Source: Exophiala sp. HKRS030
Lineage: Eukaryota > Ascomycota > Eurotiomycetes > Chaetothyriales > Herpotrichiellaceae
Reading direction: 5' to 3'
Assembly: GCA_023897205.1 (NCBI GenBank)
Contig: JAHWDD010000012.1
Coordinates: 1-64,000 of the forward strand
Length of the DNA stretch: 64,000 nucleotides
The translations under genes and the position numbers were made by a program. Of this stretch, positions 23,759 to 34,549 are shown one piece after another. The notes beneath the pieces were generated by a model. That model was not told where the DNA came from. It did not search any database and saw nothing but the letters and a program-made list of their open reading frames with translations. Position 1 is the stretch's first letter. The number at the start of each line of letters is the position of its first letter.

Positions 23759-24064
23759 GTGGCCGACTGTGCATACAGTGTGTCGATGAGTCCTTCTTTC
23801 ATTCGAGATTTACAGTCCTCCTTGGCTTCTGCTTGGACGTCTTGCACTGGTGATATTGGCATTTGGTCGTCCTTGACACTTGCAGAAATTGGCTACTCTG
23901 ACGAAGCTGACATGTGAAGGGTTGCGAGAAATATCTGGACTGATGGAGGGCCTGAATACATGTGTCGGTATATCTATGTGTCCTGGATACTCCAACTGCA
24001 GTAGCGATGATCGGACATCATCATGCGCGTGTTCTTCACTCTGAGTTAGCACACCAACTGTAAC
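23759..24064. other. Intergenic, 0.3 kb
   Basis: Promoter side of the SnoaL-like gene. No clear element seen. Confidence 0.5.
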
Positions 24065-24529
24065 ATGACAGCCACACGCTCCCAGCTTCTCGAGCTTGCC
24101 TCTGTGGTGATGAGGGGGATTGAAACGTTGGACGTAGAGACATTGCTTGGGTGTCGTGCCGATCACTGCATTCACGAGATGAAACCCGAATCAATCAAGC
24201 AGCCGGCAATGGACAACGAAGCTTTCGCGCAATGGGTCAAAAACGTCAAACCCATGTTTTTCGAGGGCGAAGGACATCGCTGGGATCTGAGCTTCGACGA
24301 GTCCAAGACGATTGTCGACGTGGACAAGAGAATATTTGTCCTATTTGGAAAGGCCGACAACGTTGGTTATTTTGGACCATATAAGCAGGAGTATATCATT
24401 ACGAGTACCGCGAACGAGGACGGGACAAAAGTCGTCCATCAAGAGGAAATGGTCGATAGTGCAGTCTTGGCCGATGTACTACAACGAGCTGGACTGGTGC
24501 TGGAGGATGGATCTTTGAAGTCCAACTGA
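24065..24529 (+). CDS. NTF2/SnoaL-like domain protein
   Basis: Intronless, 154 aa. A helical N-terminus (MRGIETLDVETLLGCRADHCIHEMKP) is followed by the curved beta sheet typical of the NTF2-like fold, with alternating strands around RIFVLFGKADNVGYFGPYKQEYIITST and the terminal VVHQEEMVDSAVLADVL helix. Fungal members of this type often lie in secondary-metabolite clusters, where they act as cyclases, isomerases or small binding proteins. It lies beside the TRI12 transporter (convergent, 430 bp between ends), so it could belong to the metabolic gene set that follows; this is inference. Confidence 0.75.
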   Translation: MTATRSQLLELASVVMRGIETLDVETLLGCRADHCIHEMKPESIKQPAMDNEAFAQWVKNVKPMFFEGEGHRWDLSFDESKTIVDVDKRIFVLFGKADNVGYFGPYKQEYIITSTANEDGTKVVHQEEMVDSAVLADVLQRAGLVLEDGSLKSN

Positions 24530-24958
24530 AGGAGATCTACTCTTACACGACGTTTGTATGATTGTTGTATCTAACATTAGGAATATGGCTTCGGATAGGT
24601 CAGGGGGAGTCTTTCTGCCTTGTATTGGCCAGGGCTTGTGTCAGTCCTCAATGGGACCTGACGGGATGGTGATGATTCTCGAGATTTCGGACGTACTCAA
24701 TTCACTTGAGTATGTGCGCTCATCTGAAGAATGTTCGTTCGGCCTATGAGATTTCGTAGCCTGTGGCTGATTGGATCCTTTTCCCATTTCACGTAGAGTC
24801 TCCCTTAGATACCCCTGCGCACAAGCAGCACCGGAGGCGGCATCCTGTCTCAGAATTCTCTAACAGATCTATAGACCGGATTCGTAATGCGCTTGCAGTA
24901 GACACCTAATGATATTGAAAAGGCATGCATTCTTCCCACTGAGCTGCGCATGCCTACG
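24530..24958. other. Intergenic between convergent genes
   Basis: Shared 3' region of the SnoaL-like and MFS genes. No repeat or gene recognised. Confidence 0.6.
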
Positions 24959-27030
24959 TTAGCTGGAGGCCGTGTTTTCAACTTCCTTGCGTTCCTCTTT
25001 TGTGTCAATATTGTCATCGGCTTGCTTGGTGATGGCTGATGGATCCTCTTGATCGACATCTGCACCACGACCATGTTTATAAATTTGACGCGGAACGTGA
25101 CTATTAAGCAGATGATCATAGTCTCGGAGAAACAGAGCAGCGATAACTCCACACATGTTGACAGGAATCGAAGCATAATAGATGTAAGAATATGCTGTAG
25201 AGCGCGCGGAGACCAGTGCGTCGATTACCGCATTCTGGATCTCAGGGGTCATTCCTGGAACCGCCTGAAATGCTTTAGCAGTAGCTGTGGCCGTAGCTTG
25301 AAGTAAGTCGACGAGAGATGACTTTGGTAGACCTGCAGCAATTGCAGCGGCCGGAACTTTTGCCGCAATCTCAGTGGGAAGTCTGTTGGAGAGAATAGCT
25401 ATGTATATGGTCGCGAAGATGGAGCCCAAAGCTGTCCGAATCAGGAAGAGAATGGCGAAAACAGTACCCAGGTCGGCGTCATTGGCTTCCATTTGCACCA
25501 GTGACACTGGGATAAGCTCAAGGATTCCACCCGGGAGTGTCGTCAGGAAAGACAATGCCGCACTTTGTCCACGGTTGTTTTGGTTGCTCGTGGCCATTGC
25601 TCCAGAGAAGGCCGTGACCATGACGGCAAGGGTAACCACCTGCCATTTGACGTGTTTGACCACCGCGACCATAGGACCCCACAGCAAGATCCCAGCCATA
25701 ATGCCGAAAGCAATGGTCGTCGACAACCACGCGGTCTCTTCCCACGAGGACGCCGTCAGGCCGTATATGTTGGCAACCTGCGTGGGCCAAATGATGCTGG
25801 GCCCCACGTAAGCTACACCAGAGATGCCGCAAACGATCACAAGACAGGTGAAACCTCGAATGTCCCTAAAGAAATACATTGGGACTAGAGGGTTAGGAAC
25901 TCCCGAGTAGATTTCTGGCGACAATGTGAGCGGAAGACGCAGCCCAGGAGGAGGCTTGCTCTCACCATAGATGACAAAGGCAATCAATGTGACACCTCCG
26001 ACGATGAGGAGGCTTAATATCCGAGCCGATGTCCAGGGGAGAGGAGATCCGCCTAAAAGTCAAAGGTAAGAATGAGAATCAACAAGATAAGTGCAAAGGA
26101 TCTGACCCCATGAGACGCCGAGTAAGAACATAGACAAGCCGGAGGTCATCAAGAATATTCCCACCCAGTCGATCCGTTTGAGTTCCTCGAACACTGTCCT
26201 GTTACCGCCGTGCAGCTGTCGGAAGCTCGGAGGAAAGTAGAATAGGAATTGCAATGCAGCTGCAGTGCCCATCATAATGATGTAGCTATAGTAGCACCAT
26301 CGCCAACCAGCACCGGTGTTTATAAGTCGAAGCGCTAGGAGCTTTTTATCAGATGGCCACTCGAACATGAGAACTGGGGTGTCTTGTACTCACAAATGTA
26401 CGCTCCAAAGCCTGTAGGGAGGAGACTAGGGATGACACAGAGGGTGATCCCTAGGAGTTTGTACCTGTTGGGGCAGATTTCTCCCACCGTCAGACCATAG
26501 CATGTGTGCACTCCTCCAGAGAGCCCAAGCAACACATTGGCGCCAATCAGAACGTTCATGGACCGGGCAGTGGAGGCAATGATACCTCCCACAATGCCCA
26601 TAACAGAAGCTCCAATAACGAAGTAACGCCGGCCGAATTTGTCGGACAGGCGACCGAACAAAATGATGGCTACAGCACAAGCAGCAGTCCAGACGATGCT
26701 GAATAGGCTTGCATTCTCGGAACCACCTATTAAACGGTAAGTGGGAACCTCTTTCTAGTTTCTGTGAAGGTCCTGACCAAGATCAGCACTGATATCTGCA
26801 AGTATAGCCGCAGGGGGGCTGAATCCCCAATATGCAGACACTGTTCCGAGCGAGATTCCTGCTACGGCGGACGCCAGCCTCAGGATGTATTTTGCATTGA
26901 GCTTGGACTGATCTGTGGTGAGAGCACGAGAGTTTTGAAAGTCTTCAACAGTGCCAGAGTCATGTTGAGCATGCTCAAGCTCGATACGCTGTAAATTCGT
27001 GATCGGCTGAATGCGCTGAATCTCGGACAT
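24959..27030 (-). CDS. TRI12-type MFS efflux transporter
   Basis: Four exons (26778-27030, 26394-26726, 26107-26334, 24959-26052) with introns of 51, 59 and 54 bp give about 635 aa. Many hydrophobic spans are visible. The conserved MFS loop GRLSDKFGRR lies between spans 2 and 3. The sequences GANVLLGLSGGVHTCYGLTVGEICPNRYK and TAAALQFLFYFPPSF are characteristic of the TRI12 family, known for trichothecene export in Fusarium and siderophore transport elsewhere. N- and C-termini are hydrophilic and cytosolic. It is the left end of the metabolic gene set and its probable exporter or importer. Confidence 0.9.
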
Positions 27031-27769
27031 TGTCGTTTATTAGTCGGACGAAGAATGGTATTTGAGATGAAAGTCAGATACAGATTGCAAGCGCAGCGTC
27101 CTTTCCAGCGCTTTAATACTGGAATAGGAGCACCAATGCCTTATAAGGTGGGTACGTACCACGACCATAGACACATATCGTGGGGCCCCGCAATATTTGG
27201 TTCCATTTAACTTTGGGAGAGATGTGTGCTAGACTGGTCAGTCGATGGTGACAAAGATTCTGATTACGGATCGACAGGAGTTATTTGAGATTGTACTGTG
27301 CGTTGCATAAAGTGGGACGGATGGCGGCGACAACCTAAGGAAATCCACCGAATTAAAGCATCTTCTATGTTCTACCAACATAACAAGTTATCTCGATGTC
27401 TCCCACTGTACTTCAGGTATTCCAAGCTTATACCAATATAGTCAGAGGGTAGCCAAGAAGTTCTCAGCCCAAATATGGTGGCACTAAAACACAAAAGACG
27501 CGGGCGGCGTTACCAGATATCCAAGTTCTCTTAGCTTGAGCAACATGTCGCGAATCGACATTGATCACAATGATGGCTAGCATTACTGTATCGACTCCTG
27601 ACAGCGTTCATATATCGGTGATCGAAACTGTCCTTCCTTTCAGGCACGATGATCTACCTGTCAGCAGTATAGACCGGGTGTTGGGAGCATTTTAATTGTG
27701 GCCAACGTAATTCATGTGTCAGCTGAAGCCTCTGCAACGCTGTTTGCCTTTCTCATCTAGATTCATTGT
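27031..27769. promoter_or_regulatory. Upstream region of MFS gene
   Basis: 740 bp between the MFS start and the VOC stop. A palindromic TATA-like CCTTATAAGG (27139-27148) lies about 110 bp before the MFS start codon. Otherwise nothing recognised. Confidence 0.4.
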
Positions 27770-28381
27770 TCAAGTCAAAGACTGGACCAACTCGAGTAAA
27801 TATCCATCAGGGTCCTCGATGAAGCTGACAGCCGAAACCGATTCGCGTAGAGCACGGTCGCAGATACGCCCATCGAACGCCGCACCCAAAGCCCTGGCTA
27901 TCAATTCCTCGCCGAGCGTGGCACCGGGCTCTTTGATCACGGATACATTATACTCTTTGATACGATCCAAACAACCACTCAAGTCAGGAACCAGAAAACA
28001 CAATTTTACCAGTCCGAGACGGGAGTGGCTGACAGGGTTCGTCACATATCCTCTCGGATGCTGTCCACAGAGCTCAGTAAATGGTCTTCTTTAGAACATC
28101 TGAAGTTTTTATCAACATGAGACGCCAGATGGACGTCTTGTACCTACTTTGGAACAAATCAGCTCCAGAACTCCCTCCCTAGATAGGACCTTCTCGGGTC
28201 CACCGCCCTCAGGGTATCCCAAAAGCACAATTGCCAGGTCGTCAAATGACAACTCCAGGAGCCTTTTCATACCCAAGACAACTTCGTAAAAGTGCAGAGA
28301 CTTTTCCATATCTGAAACTCGAATGCTGACATGATTGAATCTCCGCGCAGAGGAGACGCAATTTTCATCGATCCCCATCAT
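27770..28381 (-). CDS. Glyoxalase/VOC superfamily protein
   Basis: Exons 28148-28381 and 27770-28072 give 178 aa. The 75-bp intron (28073-28147) uses a GTAGGT donor and a GAG acceptor, the choice that keeps frame. It has one vicinal-oxygen-chelate unit: RFNHVSIRVSDMEKSLHFYEVVLGM supplies the first metal His, and FIEDPDGYLLELVQ supplies the Glu of the second module. Family members include lactoylglutathione lyases, extradiol dioxygenases and epimerases; many cluster-borne fungal ones rearrange or detoxify intermediates. It is co-oriented with the MFS and monooxygenase genes. Confidence 0.85.
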
Positions 28382-29848
28382 GAACGTCTAGAACTTCAGA
28401 CAACCGCTCTGTCTCAGGCGAAGCTATTTTAGGCACCGCACTCAGCTTGTGAGATTTTGATAAGTGGATTTTGTTGAATTATAGGGTAGAAGTATTCTAG
28501 ATTCTTGAAGAGGGCTTTGTTTCTAGCTAACAACGCAGCAAAGGGGGCAATACTTCACGTACTTTCGACCCATGTCAGGAACATGTTACCGTCAAGTCAC
28601 TACCGCAGTCCCTCATGCGTTTCTGCTTGCAGAACCACTCCAGCTTCCAATGTAGGTGGCCACCAGTGGCAGCGCAAGGAATATTCCTCCCTGGTTGTCA
28701 TCGTTTGGGAACGTTTCATTGACAGCTCCACAAATTTCTACTCCACAATGGCGCATAATCTTATCACCCTGTTCATCGACAAGTCAGTCATGCTTTGATT
28801 ACTACCGACGTTGCTGGTATCCGAGGTAAATGTCCAACTCATTTAACACGAGTCTGCTTGACGCCTCCGTTCAACCGAACATCATGGCAACTTGATCTAA
28901 GACTCCTGGTGAAGCAGGAATATGCCTGATTATCCTTCTGAAAGAGAACGTCGAAGCATCGTTATGTCCAGTAGCAGCGGGAACTACTCGGGGGCGAGCT
29001 ACGTGCTCAATCATTGAAACAACTCGGCTCTGAAGTCTGCTTGGGTCTACATGCGAGGCCATCTTGAAGCCGTTCGCACCGCCTGGTCTCTCGTCAGCAT
29101 CAAAATAATCGATACAAGGCACGAAACAGCGGCTGTGCAAGTAGCTGTTGCTTGAGGGTTTGACTAAAGATATTATTGTATAGAATTGTGTTAGCGACGC
29201 TCGAGTCGTGATAAAGAGACTTATGTCGACTAAAGAACTAGAATTGCTAAATAGTATCAATTTCAAAGACTTGATCACTGGGGCGACGAGAGTCATGGTC
29301 GAGAAAACAAGTAACAAAGATTGGATCGTCGTTCTATACTACGACAAATATCGAGATCATACTACAAAGAAGACAAGGTGAATATGAATGGGATCGAATA
29401 GGGGCACTAAACTTGACATATATGAGGCTCGTTGTTGAGATCCAAATGAAAGGGTCAGCTTCAGGGCTTAGTTTCTTGATTGTTACAAATATTCAGATTG
29501 ATAGCCTCAAATAAAGAATTGATAATTTCTCCGTCGGGTCTTGTCCTTCCGGACCAAACACAACCTTCAAGTGCTCATGATGAATCGGCGTCCCATGGTC
29601 TTTGCGCTGACCATGGTCTACAGACAGACGCTGGATTCTGGTTCATCGAAAGATACCGAGAAAGTAGTCTCATTTGGAAAAGGCATGCATTTCTGAGGAA
29701 TGAATGTTAGTTGACCATTGATCTCGAGTCTAGTAACTAAGACTTGAAGTTCCAAAGAATTTCACAAACATACACATTGGCAGATCTTTGGTGAGATTGA
29801 CGACAGCAGACGTGGTAACCAACTAAATCTCAGAATAGAATCCCACTG
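28382..29848. other. 1.5-kb gap inside the metabolic gene set
   Basis: A 148-codon frame on the minus strand (28871-29317) has no recognised domain. Its second half (from YFDADERPGGANGF) has protein-like composition, so it could be a relic or an unrecognised gene. No other structure seen. Confidence 0.4.
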
Positions 29849-32125
29849 CTAGTTCGGAAGCGTTGCGACTGCAGCAGCCAAGTTTTCAATCTGTGCAGCT
29901 TTCGTGTCGGCGGTGTTTCGTGAAGGGGTGTACTGATCAGGCGTATAGACTCGTCTGGTCGCAATTGCCAGGTTCCTAGGTCGGCAACCTTTGTTGAGGA
30001 CGGGTGGGATATCGACGTTGTCCAGGTAAGCTGTGGTTTTCTCGTCGCTTTCTTGCGCCGTGGTCAATCCGTTCCCTAACCAGTTCATGATGTTGCTGCG
30101 AGTCTCGGGCATGTGAACAAACTCAAAGTCCTCGAACCGGGGAGTTTTGAGAACCTCCTGGGCATGGACAGAGGATCCAGGCCACAAACCGACGATCCGA
30201 CCTTCTTCATTGTTTCGCTTGAACCACGATTTGCACTGCTTTGATTAGTGATACGCGACTTTGTTACGGGATATACGCCCGTGCAACGAGGCAGCACGGC
30301 GAGTGGCTCACCTTGTATGTGAATATGGTTCTGGCAAAGTAATTGTCGACATGCTCGGAAAATGCACGATGTGCCGTCTCACTACATTTGGAAGAATGGT
30401 GTGGTTAGACTCCTGCATCTACAATAATGGCGCAATGAGCGAGCCGATTTCCTTACGAGACTTCCATCGACGAAATATACTCCCTCTGCAGCTTGCTTAT
30501 ACATTTTATGATGTATTCGACAACGTGTTCGAGCATGGCGATGAAGGATCCTGCGCCTGGTCCGCCGTTGGGGCCAAGTAGGAAGAAGAGGTTGGGCATC
30601 CTAGGGGCGCACAGAGAGAGATATGCTTCGGGTTGTGGCGTCCATACCTCCTCCAATGTGACCCCATCACGACCGATGAAGGGTGTAGCTGCTGAATTGA
30701 AGGAACTGTGTTTACACCCAGTCAGCATCTGCAATGGGACGGTCGCGCAGAGGGTTTCCCACTAGTCAAAGCCGGTCGCATAGATAATGGCGTCCACCTC
30801 GTGGAACATGCCGTTGTGGTCCCAGAGACCGGTCTGTGTAACGCGGTCGATGCCAGTGCCGACAAATTCCACGTTATCTCGAACCAGAGCCTCGAGATAT
30901 CCCGGGCCCGGTGTTAGTCTACGGCATCCTGGTGGGTACTCTGGTCGCATGGACTTGTAGATCCACGGCTTCTTCTGAAGCTTTTCTCTCATCGATTCGT
31001 CACTCATCTTCCAGAACAATTCCTGAATATCTGTACCCCGAAATGTCACAAGTTGACTCTTATTCATCACACCTTCAATCTTGTGTCGATACTCTTGATA
31101 TGCACGAGGATCGTTCTGGTACATTTGGCGCTGTTCGAGGGAGATCTCGGCTTCAGGGAAAATGAGCTCAATGACCAAGGTTGATGAACTTTGAGAGAAT
31201 AAGGTGCCGACTTGCCTTCATTTGAGTAGTCTCCTTCTTGTGCGCCGTAGCCTACGGGTGAGACCCAAGTCTTGCCCTTCATGAAGTGTACAACTTTTCT
31301 GGCTTTGGGTTGAATCTGTGGCAGTATCTGAATGCCACTAGAACCCGCACCTATTAGTGCCACTCTCTTGTTGGTCCAGTCAAAATTGACGTCCCAATTG
31401 GCAGAATGCATATAAGGGCCCTTGAAGTCATGAATCCCTGGAATATCGGGCCATTTCCAGGTGTTTAGGAGGCCCATGCCCTTCAAAACCACATCAGCCG
31501 TGTCGGTGACAACCTAATGGACGTACAATTAGCAAAAAACATTATCTTTGGCTGAGTAGATTCCTGGTATCCTACCTTGCCTGTCTCGAGATTGGCGAGG
31601 GTCAAGCGCCACTGCTGGACCTTGTCGTCCCATTCGGCCCTCTGGAAATGATGCCGGAGACGAACGTACTTTTCTACGTCGTATTTCCAAGCCACATCTT
31701 TCAAGTATTCTTGAATCTCTTCTCCAGAAGCGTAAAATCTTGACCAGCTGGGATTGTTCGCGAATGTGAATTGATAGACGTGAGACGGAATATCTGCAAA
31801 GATCAGCTGGCCTGATCGAGTTCGAGCTATGCAGGAAAACTATATTTCGACCGCCGTACCACAAGCCACTCCCGGGTATCTGTGAAGGAATGTCAAAAAT
31901 TGGAACACAGGATAGGCCTTAGGAAGAACAAGCTCACCGATTCTCGTACCATGTCCCCCCAATATCATCGTTCTTTTCGTAGATGACCAGGTCCAGGTTT
32001 TTGATGCGCTGAGGAAGGCGGATTGCTGTCAAGATGCCAGAAAACCCTGCCCCTATGCAGACAACCTTCATCTTTCGATTTTCATCGACTGGGCGATCAG
32101 ACAGAGGTTTCATGTTGATTACCAT
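29849..32125 (-). CDS. Baeyer-Villiger-type FAD monooxygenase
   Basis: Eight exons: 31938-32125, 31860-31879, 31576-31793, 31216-31513, 30763-31150, 30457-30705, 30312-30381, 29849-30235; about 605 aa. The second exon is only 20 nt. Intron 31151-31215 appears to use a GC donor (AAG|GCAAGT). FAD-binding GAGFSG lies at 25-30, NADPH-binding GAGSSG at 197-202. The Baeyer-Villiger fingerprint FxGxxxHxxxW is present as FKGPYMHSANW (172-182), and ATGFD appears in the C-terminal half. These enzymes insert oxygen next to a ketone using NADPH and O2, making esters or lactones. The neighbours suggest a lipophilic substrate. Confidence 0.9.
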
Positions 32126-32736
32126 GTAATTCGTTTGTACCGAACACTGATTGCTGAGGCTTTAACAAATTTTGACCTTGATGATACGGAATTAGCTTCT
32201 TTCCTTTTCAAAGAAATGTTTGTCCAAAAATCACATTGGAGCCTTGATAGTATCGATTCGACAGTGAATAGACTATTTCTTCCGAGACTAACAAGAGCAA
32301 TTGAACGCGAAGGTCACGATCAACACAAATTCGCTAAATAGGGACTTCAGCTTGTCGTTTTGTACACCGGAATACTCCACATGTCGGCACAGACTGATGG
32401 TCAGCTTCATCTGAGTCAGGGAAAGATTACTTGGAATCAAGCAGCAGGAGTAGCATTGTGCCAGACCATTTACTCTCTCACTCTGTCCAATAAGCAATCT
32501 GGGATATTCATTGGAGATTGAAGGCATAGCCGACACTCATTGTAGAGATAATTGCAACAAAGCAGGAAAGGTCAATCACGAAAATCATGCCACGAACGCA
32601 GAATTATCTCTTTATGAAGATATAGGTCCAAAAGGCCGGTGCTGTGGCTCTTTAACAGGCACTCCATGCACATTAAAGTAACATATTAGGACCGAAGAAC
32701 GTCTGGCTTCTAGTGGACCAGGCTGAAGCATGATAA
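32126..32736. other. Intergenic, 0.6 kb
   Basis: Upstream of the monooxygenase and downstream of the SCP2-PhyH gene. No gene recognised. Confidence 0.55.
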
Positions 32737-34059
32737 CTACTGACTGGGCAAGCCCTGCCTATATGGAGTGTGCTTGTGAGAATCACGGAAGGGACCAATG
32801 GGATTCTCGACCCTTTCCACATAGATACCCTCTCGTACTTCACCTTCGACACCACCCAACGCCCCCGTGGTACAATATCCTAATAGCTTCCTGACTTTAT
32901 CCGACATAGTTGCCTCAACCTCAGGGCGAATAGATAAGAAGTTGTTTTCCTGTTGGCGGATGAAAGACCTCATGAAAAACATGAGAATTACGGGACGCTC
33001 ACCGGAGGTGGTCTCGCAAGGGCCTGTGGCATGCCAAAGCCGACTTTCAAAGACAAGAGCCGTTCCTGCAGGGCCTTCGGCAGCAAGGGTCCCAGTAATG
33101 TCGAACGGATCATCCGGGGCTACGTTGCCGACATGACTGCCCGGGAAAATCCTGGTTCCACCATTCTCACGGGTGATGTCTGTCAAAAACCACATGATGT
33201 TGAGGCCATAGAAGATGCTCCTCAGCGGAGGTTGGATCGCCACTTGATCAGTATGGAGCATCATCGGCACATTCCCTGGCCGTGCGATGTTGGCACTGTA
33301 GCTGTGTAGGAGAGCGTGCTCACCCAGCAGTTCTGGCACGACCTCGTCGATGAGCGGATGCTCAAGAAGATCGTGGAACTCCTGCCCCTTGTTGACAAGG
33401 GTCCAGATACGCTGGTTCGGAGCTTTTGGCCCTCCGTCTTTTTTGGCGACTCCTGCATCTGTCTCTCCTCGTGCCTGTTGTTCAACAGCCGACTTGAGCA
33501 CTTTCACCTGTTCTGGGTCCAAGGCATCCTTGACCAACCCGTAGCCGAATTCCCTAATGTCGGTCAGGACTCGATCAAGGTCCTCGGTAGGCGTTGGAAG
33601 CTCTCGACCGACTGGGATCTCCGGGTGGACGGGAGACTCTGGGCACAACATGTCTGCAAACTTGACTGCTACTTTGATCTCGCCCTTGGGCAAAGTCGTT
33701 TCATCAAAGAATCCGTCTTTGAATAAACCATAACGAGGCTCAAGCTTGCCCTCCACGAACTGTCTGATGTAGTCCGGCTTAGTCTTCAGAATGCAATTCG
33801 GTTCACAGTCAATCTCGTGAACAATCCTGGGCTCCTCCCTAGCGTCGATATAGATCGGACCGTCGTCGAAGCCCAGGTCTAGAGACAACACTGCCCGCAG
33901 AGATGCCATTTTTGGCAACCTTTCCTCGATGAGAGACAAAGCCAGAGGTCGGTCATCTCTCTTGACGACATTTTTCAAGGTTCGCACTTGCTGACATCCA
34001 ACGCCTGGAAGAGTTGCTGTCGTTCCATCAACTTTGTAGAGACCATTTGCTTGTGCCAT
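32737..34059 (-). CDS. SCP2-PhyH fusion dioxygenase
   Basis: Intronless, 440 aa. Residues about 25-140 look like a sterol-carrier-protein-2 lipid-binding domain: the run from IYIDAREEP through FVEGKLEPRYGLF to KGEIKVAVKFADML follows SCP2 order. Residues about 160-420 are a phytanoyl-CoA dioxygenase-like domain, with the iron ligands HTD (269-271) and His343 and a probable 2-oxoglutarate Arg355. PhyH enzymes use Fe(II) and 2-oxoglutarate to hydroxylate. Fused SCP2 may present a lipid or acyl-CoA. There is no C-terminal SKL-type signal (ends LPSQ). The core shares ANIARPG and the LN-[IV]-[MI]-W-x-LTD motif with the second PhyH gene at 40.6 kb. Confidence 0.88.
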   Translation of the reverse strand: MAQANGLYKVDGTTATLPGVGCQQVRTLKNVVKRDDRPLALSLIEERLPKMASLRAVLSLDLGFDDGPIYIDAREEPRIVHEIDCEPNCILKTKPDYIRQFVEGKLEPRYGLFKDGFFDETTLPKGEIKVAVKFADMLCPESPVHPEIPVGRELPTPTEDLDRVLTDIREFGYGLVKDALDPEQVKVLKSAVEQQARGETDAGVAKKDGGPKAPNQRIWTLVNKGQEFHDLLEHPLIDEVVPELLGEHALLHSYSANIARPGNVPMMLHTDQVAIQPPLRSIFYGLNIMWFLTDITRENGGTRIFPGSHVGNVAPDDPFDITGTLAAEGPAGTALVFESRLWHATGPCETTSGERPVILMFFMRSFIRQQENNFLSIRPEVEATMSDKVRKLLGYCTTGALGGVEGEVREGIYVERVENPIGPFRDSHKHTPYRQGLPSQ

Positions 34060-34549
34060 GTTCGATTAAGTGCGGATTCGCGGCTAGTTGCACGCTGTGA
34101 GCATCAAGTAAGTAATACTACTTGAAGTTGACTTAAGTAATGGACTTATATCTTGTGTTACGGGAAAGGGTACTGCAGGTGTCATCCTTCTGTTTGTCAG
34201 CATTCCCCATGCCGGGTGAGGAAAGGTTTACCACTCTTGTAGCTCCGATCAATGATGCTGTTCCATTGGCACCAGTGGATTATTCTTGATCACACCAAGG
34301 CCATAACTTGGAGGCAGCGCGAGTCCTCTAATATAAAAGCAGTGCCCTGTTTGGCTGTTTCTTGAGGAAGAACCTATCCGCAGGTTGTTTGTTGGTAGAC
34401 TAGCCCCGCCAGAGAACCTCTATGATTTACGGTCAAAAACATATTGTCTTATGTCTTGTGTGTTTGCTAATTGACACAATATCAAGTTCCAAGAGATTTT
34501 CTTCATGCACAACCTCGTACTAGAGAATATTGCAGCAGGTTCTTATCTT
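34060..34549. promoter_or_regulatory. Upstream region of SCP2-PhyH gene
   Basis: 490 bp. An AT-rich GATATAAG (minus strand, about 34146-34153) sits roughly 90 bp before the SCP2-PhyH start and could serve as a TATA element. A second TATAAAAG lies at about 34332-34339 on the plus strand. Confidence 0.35.

Noticed and set aside
28073..28147. Apparent frameshift in the VOC gene
   Set aside because: Nearby AAG acceptors break frame, but a GAG acceptor 20-odd bases after a CTAAA branch restores it, so the gene is likely intact.
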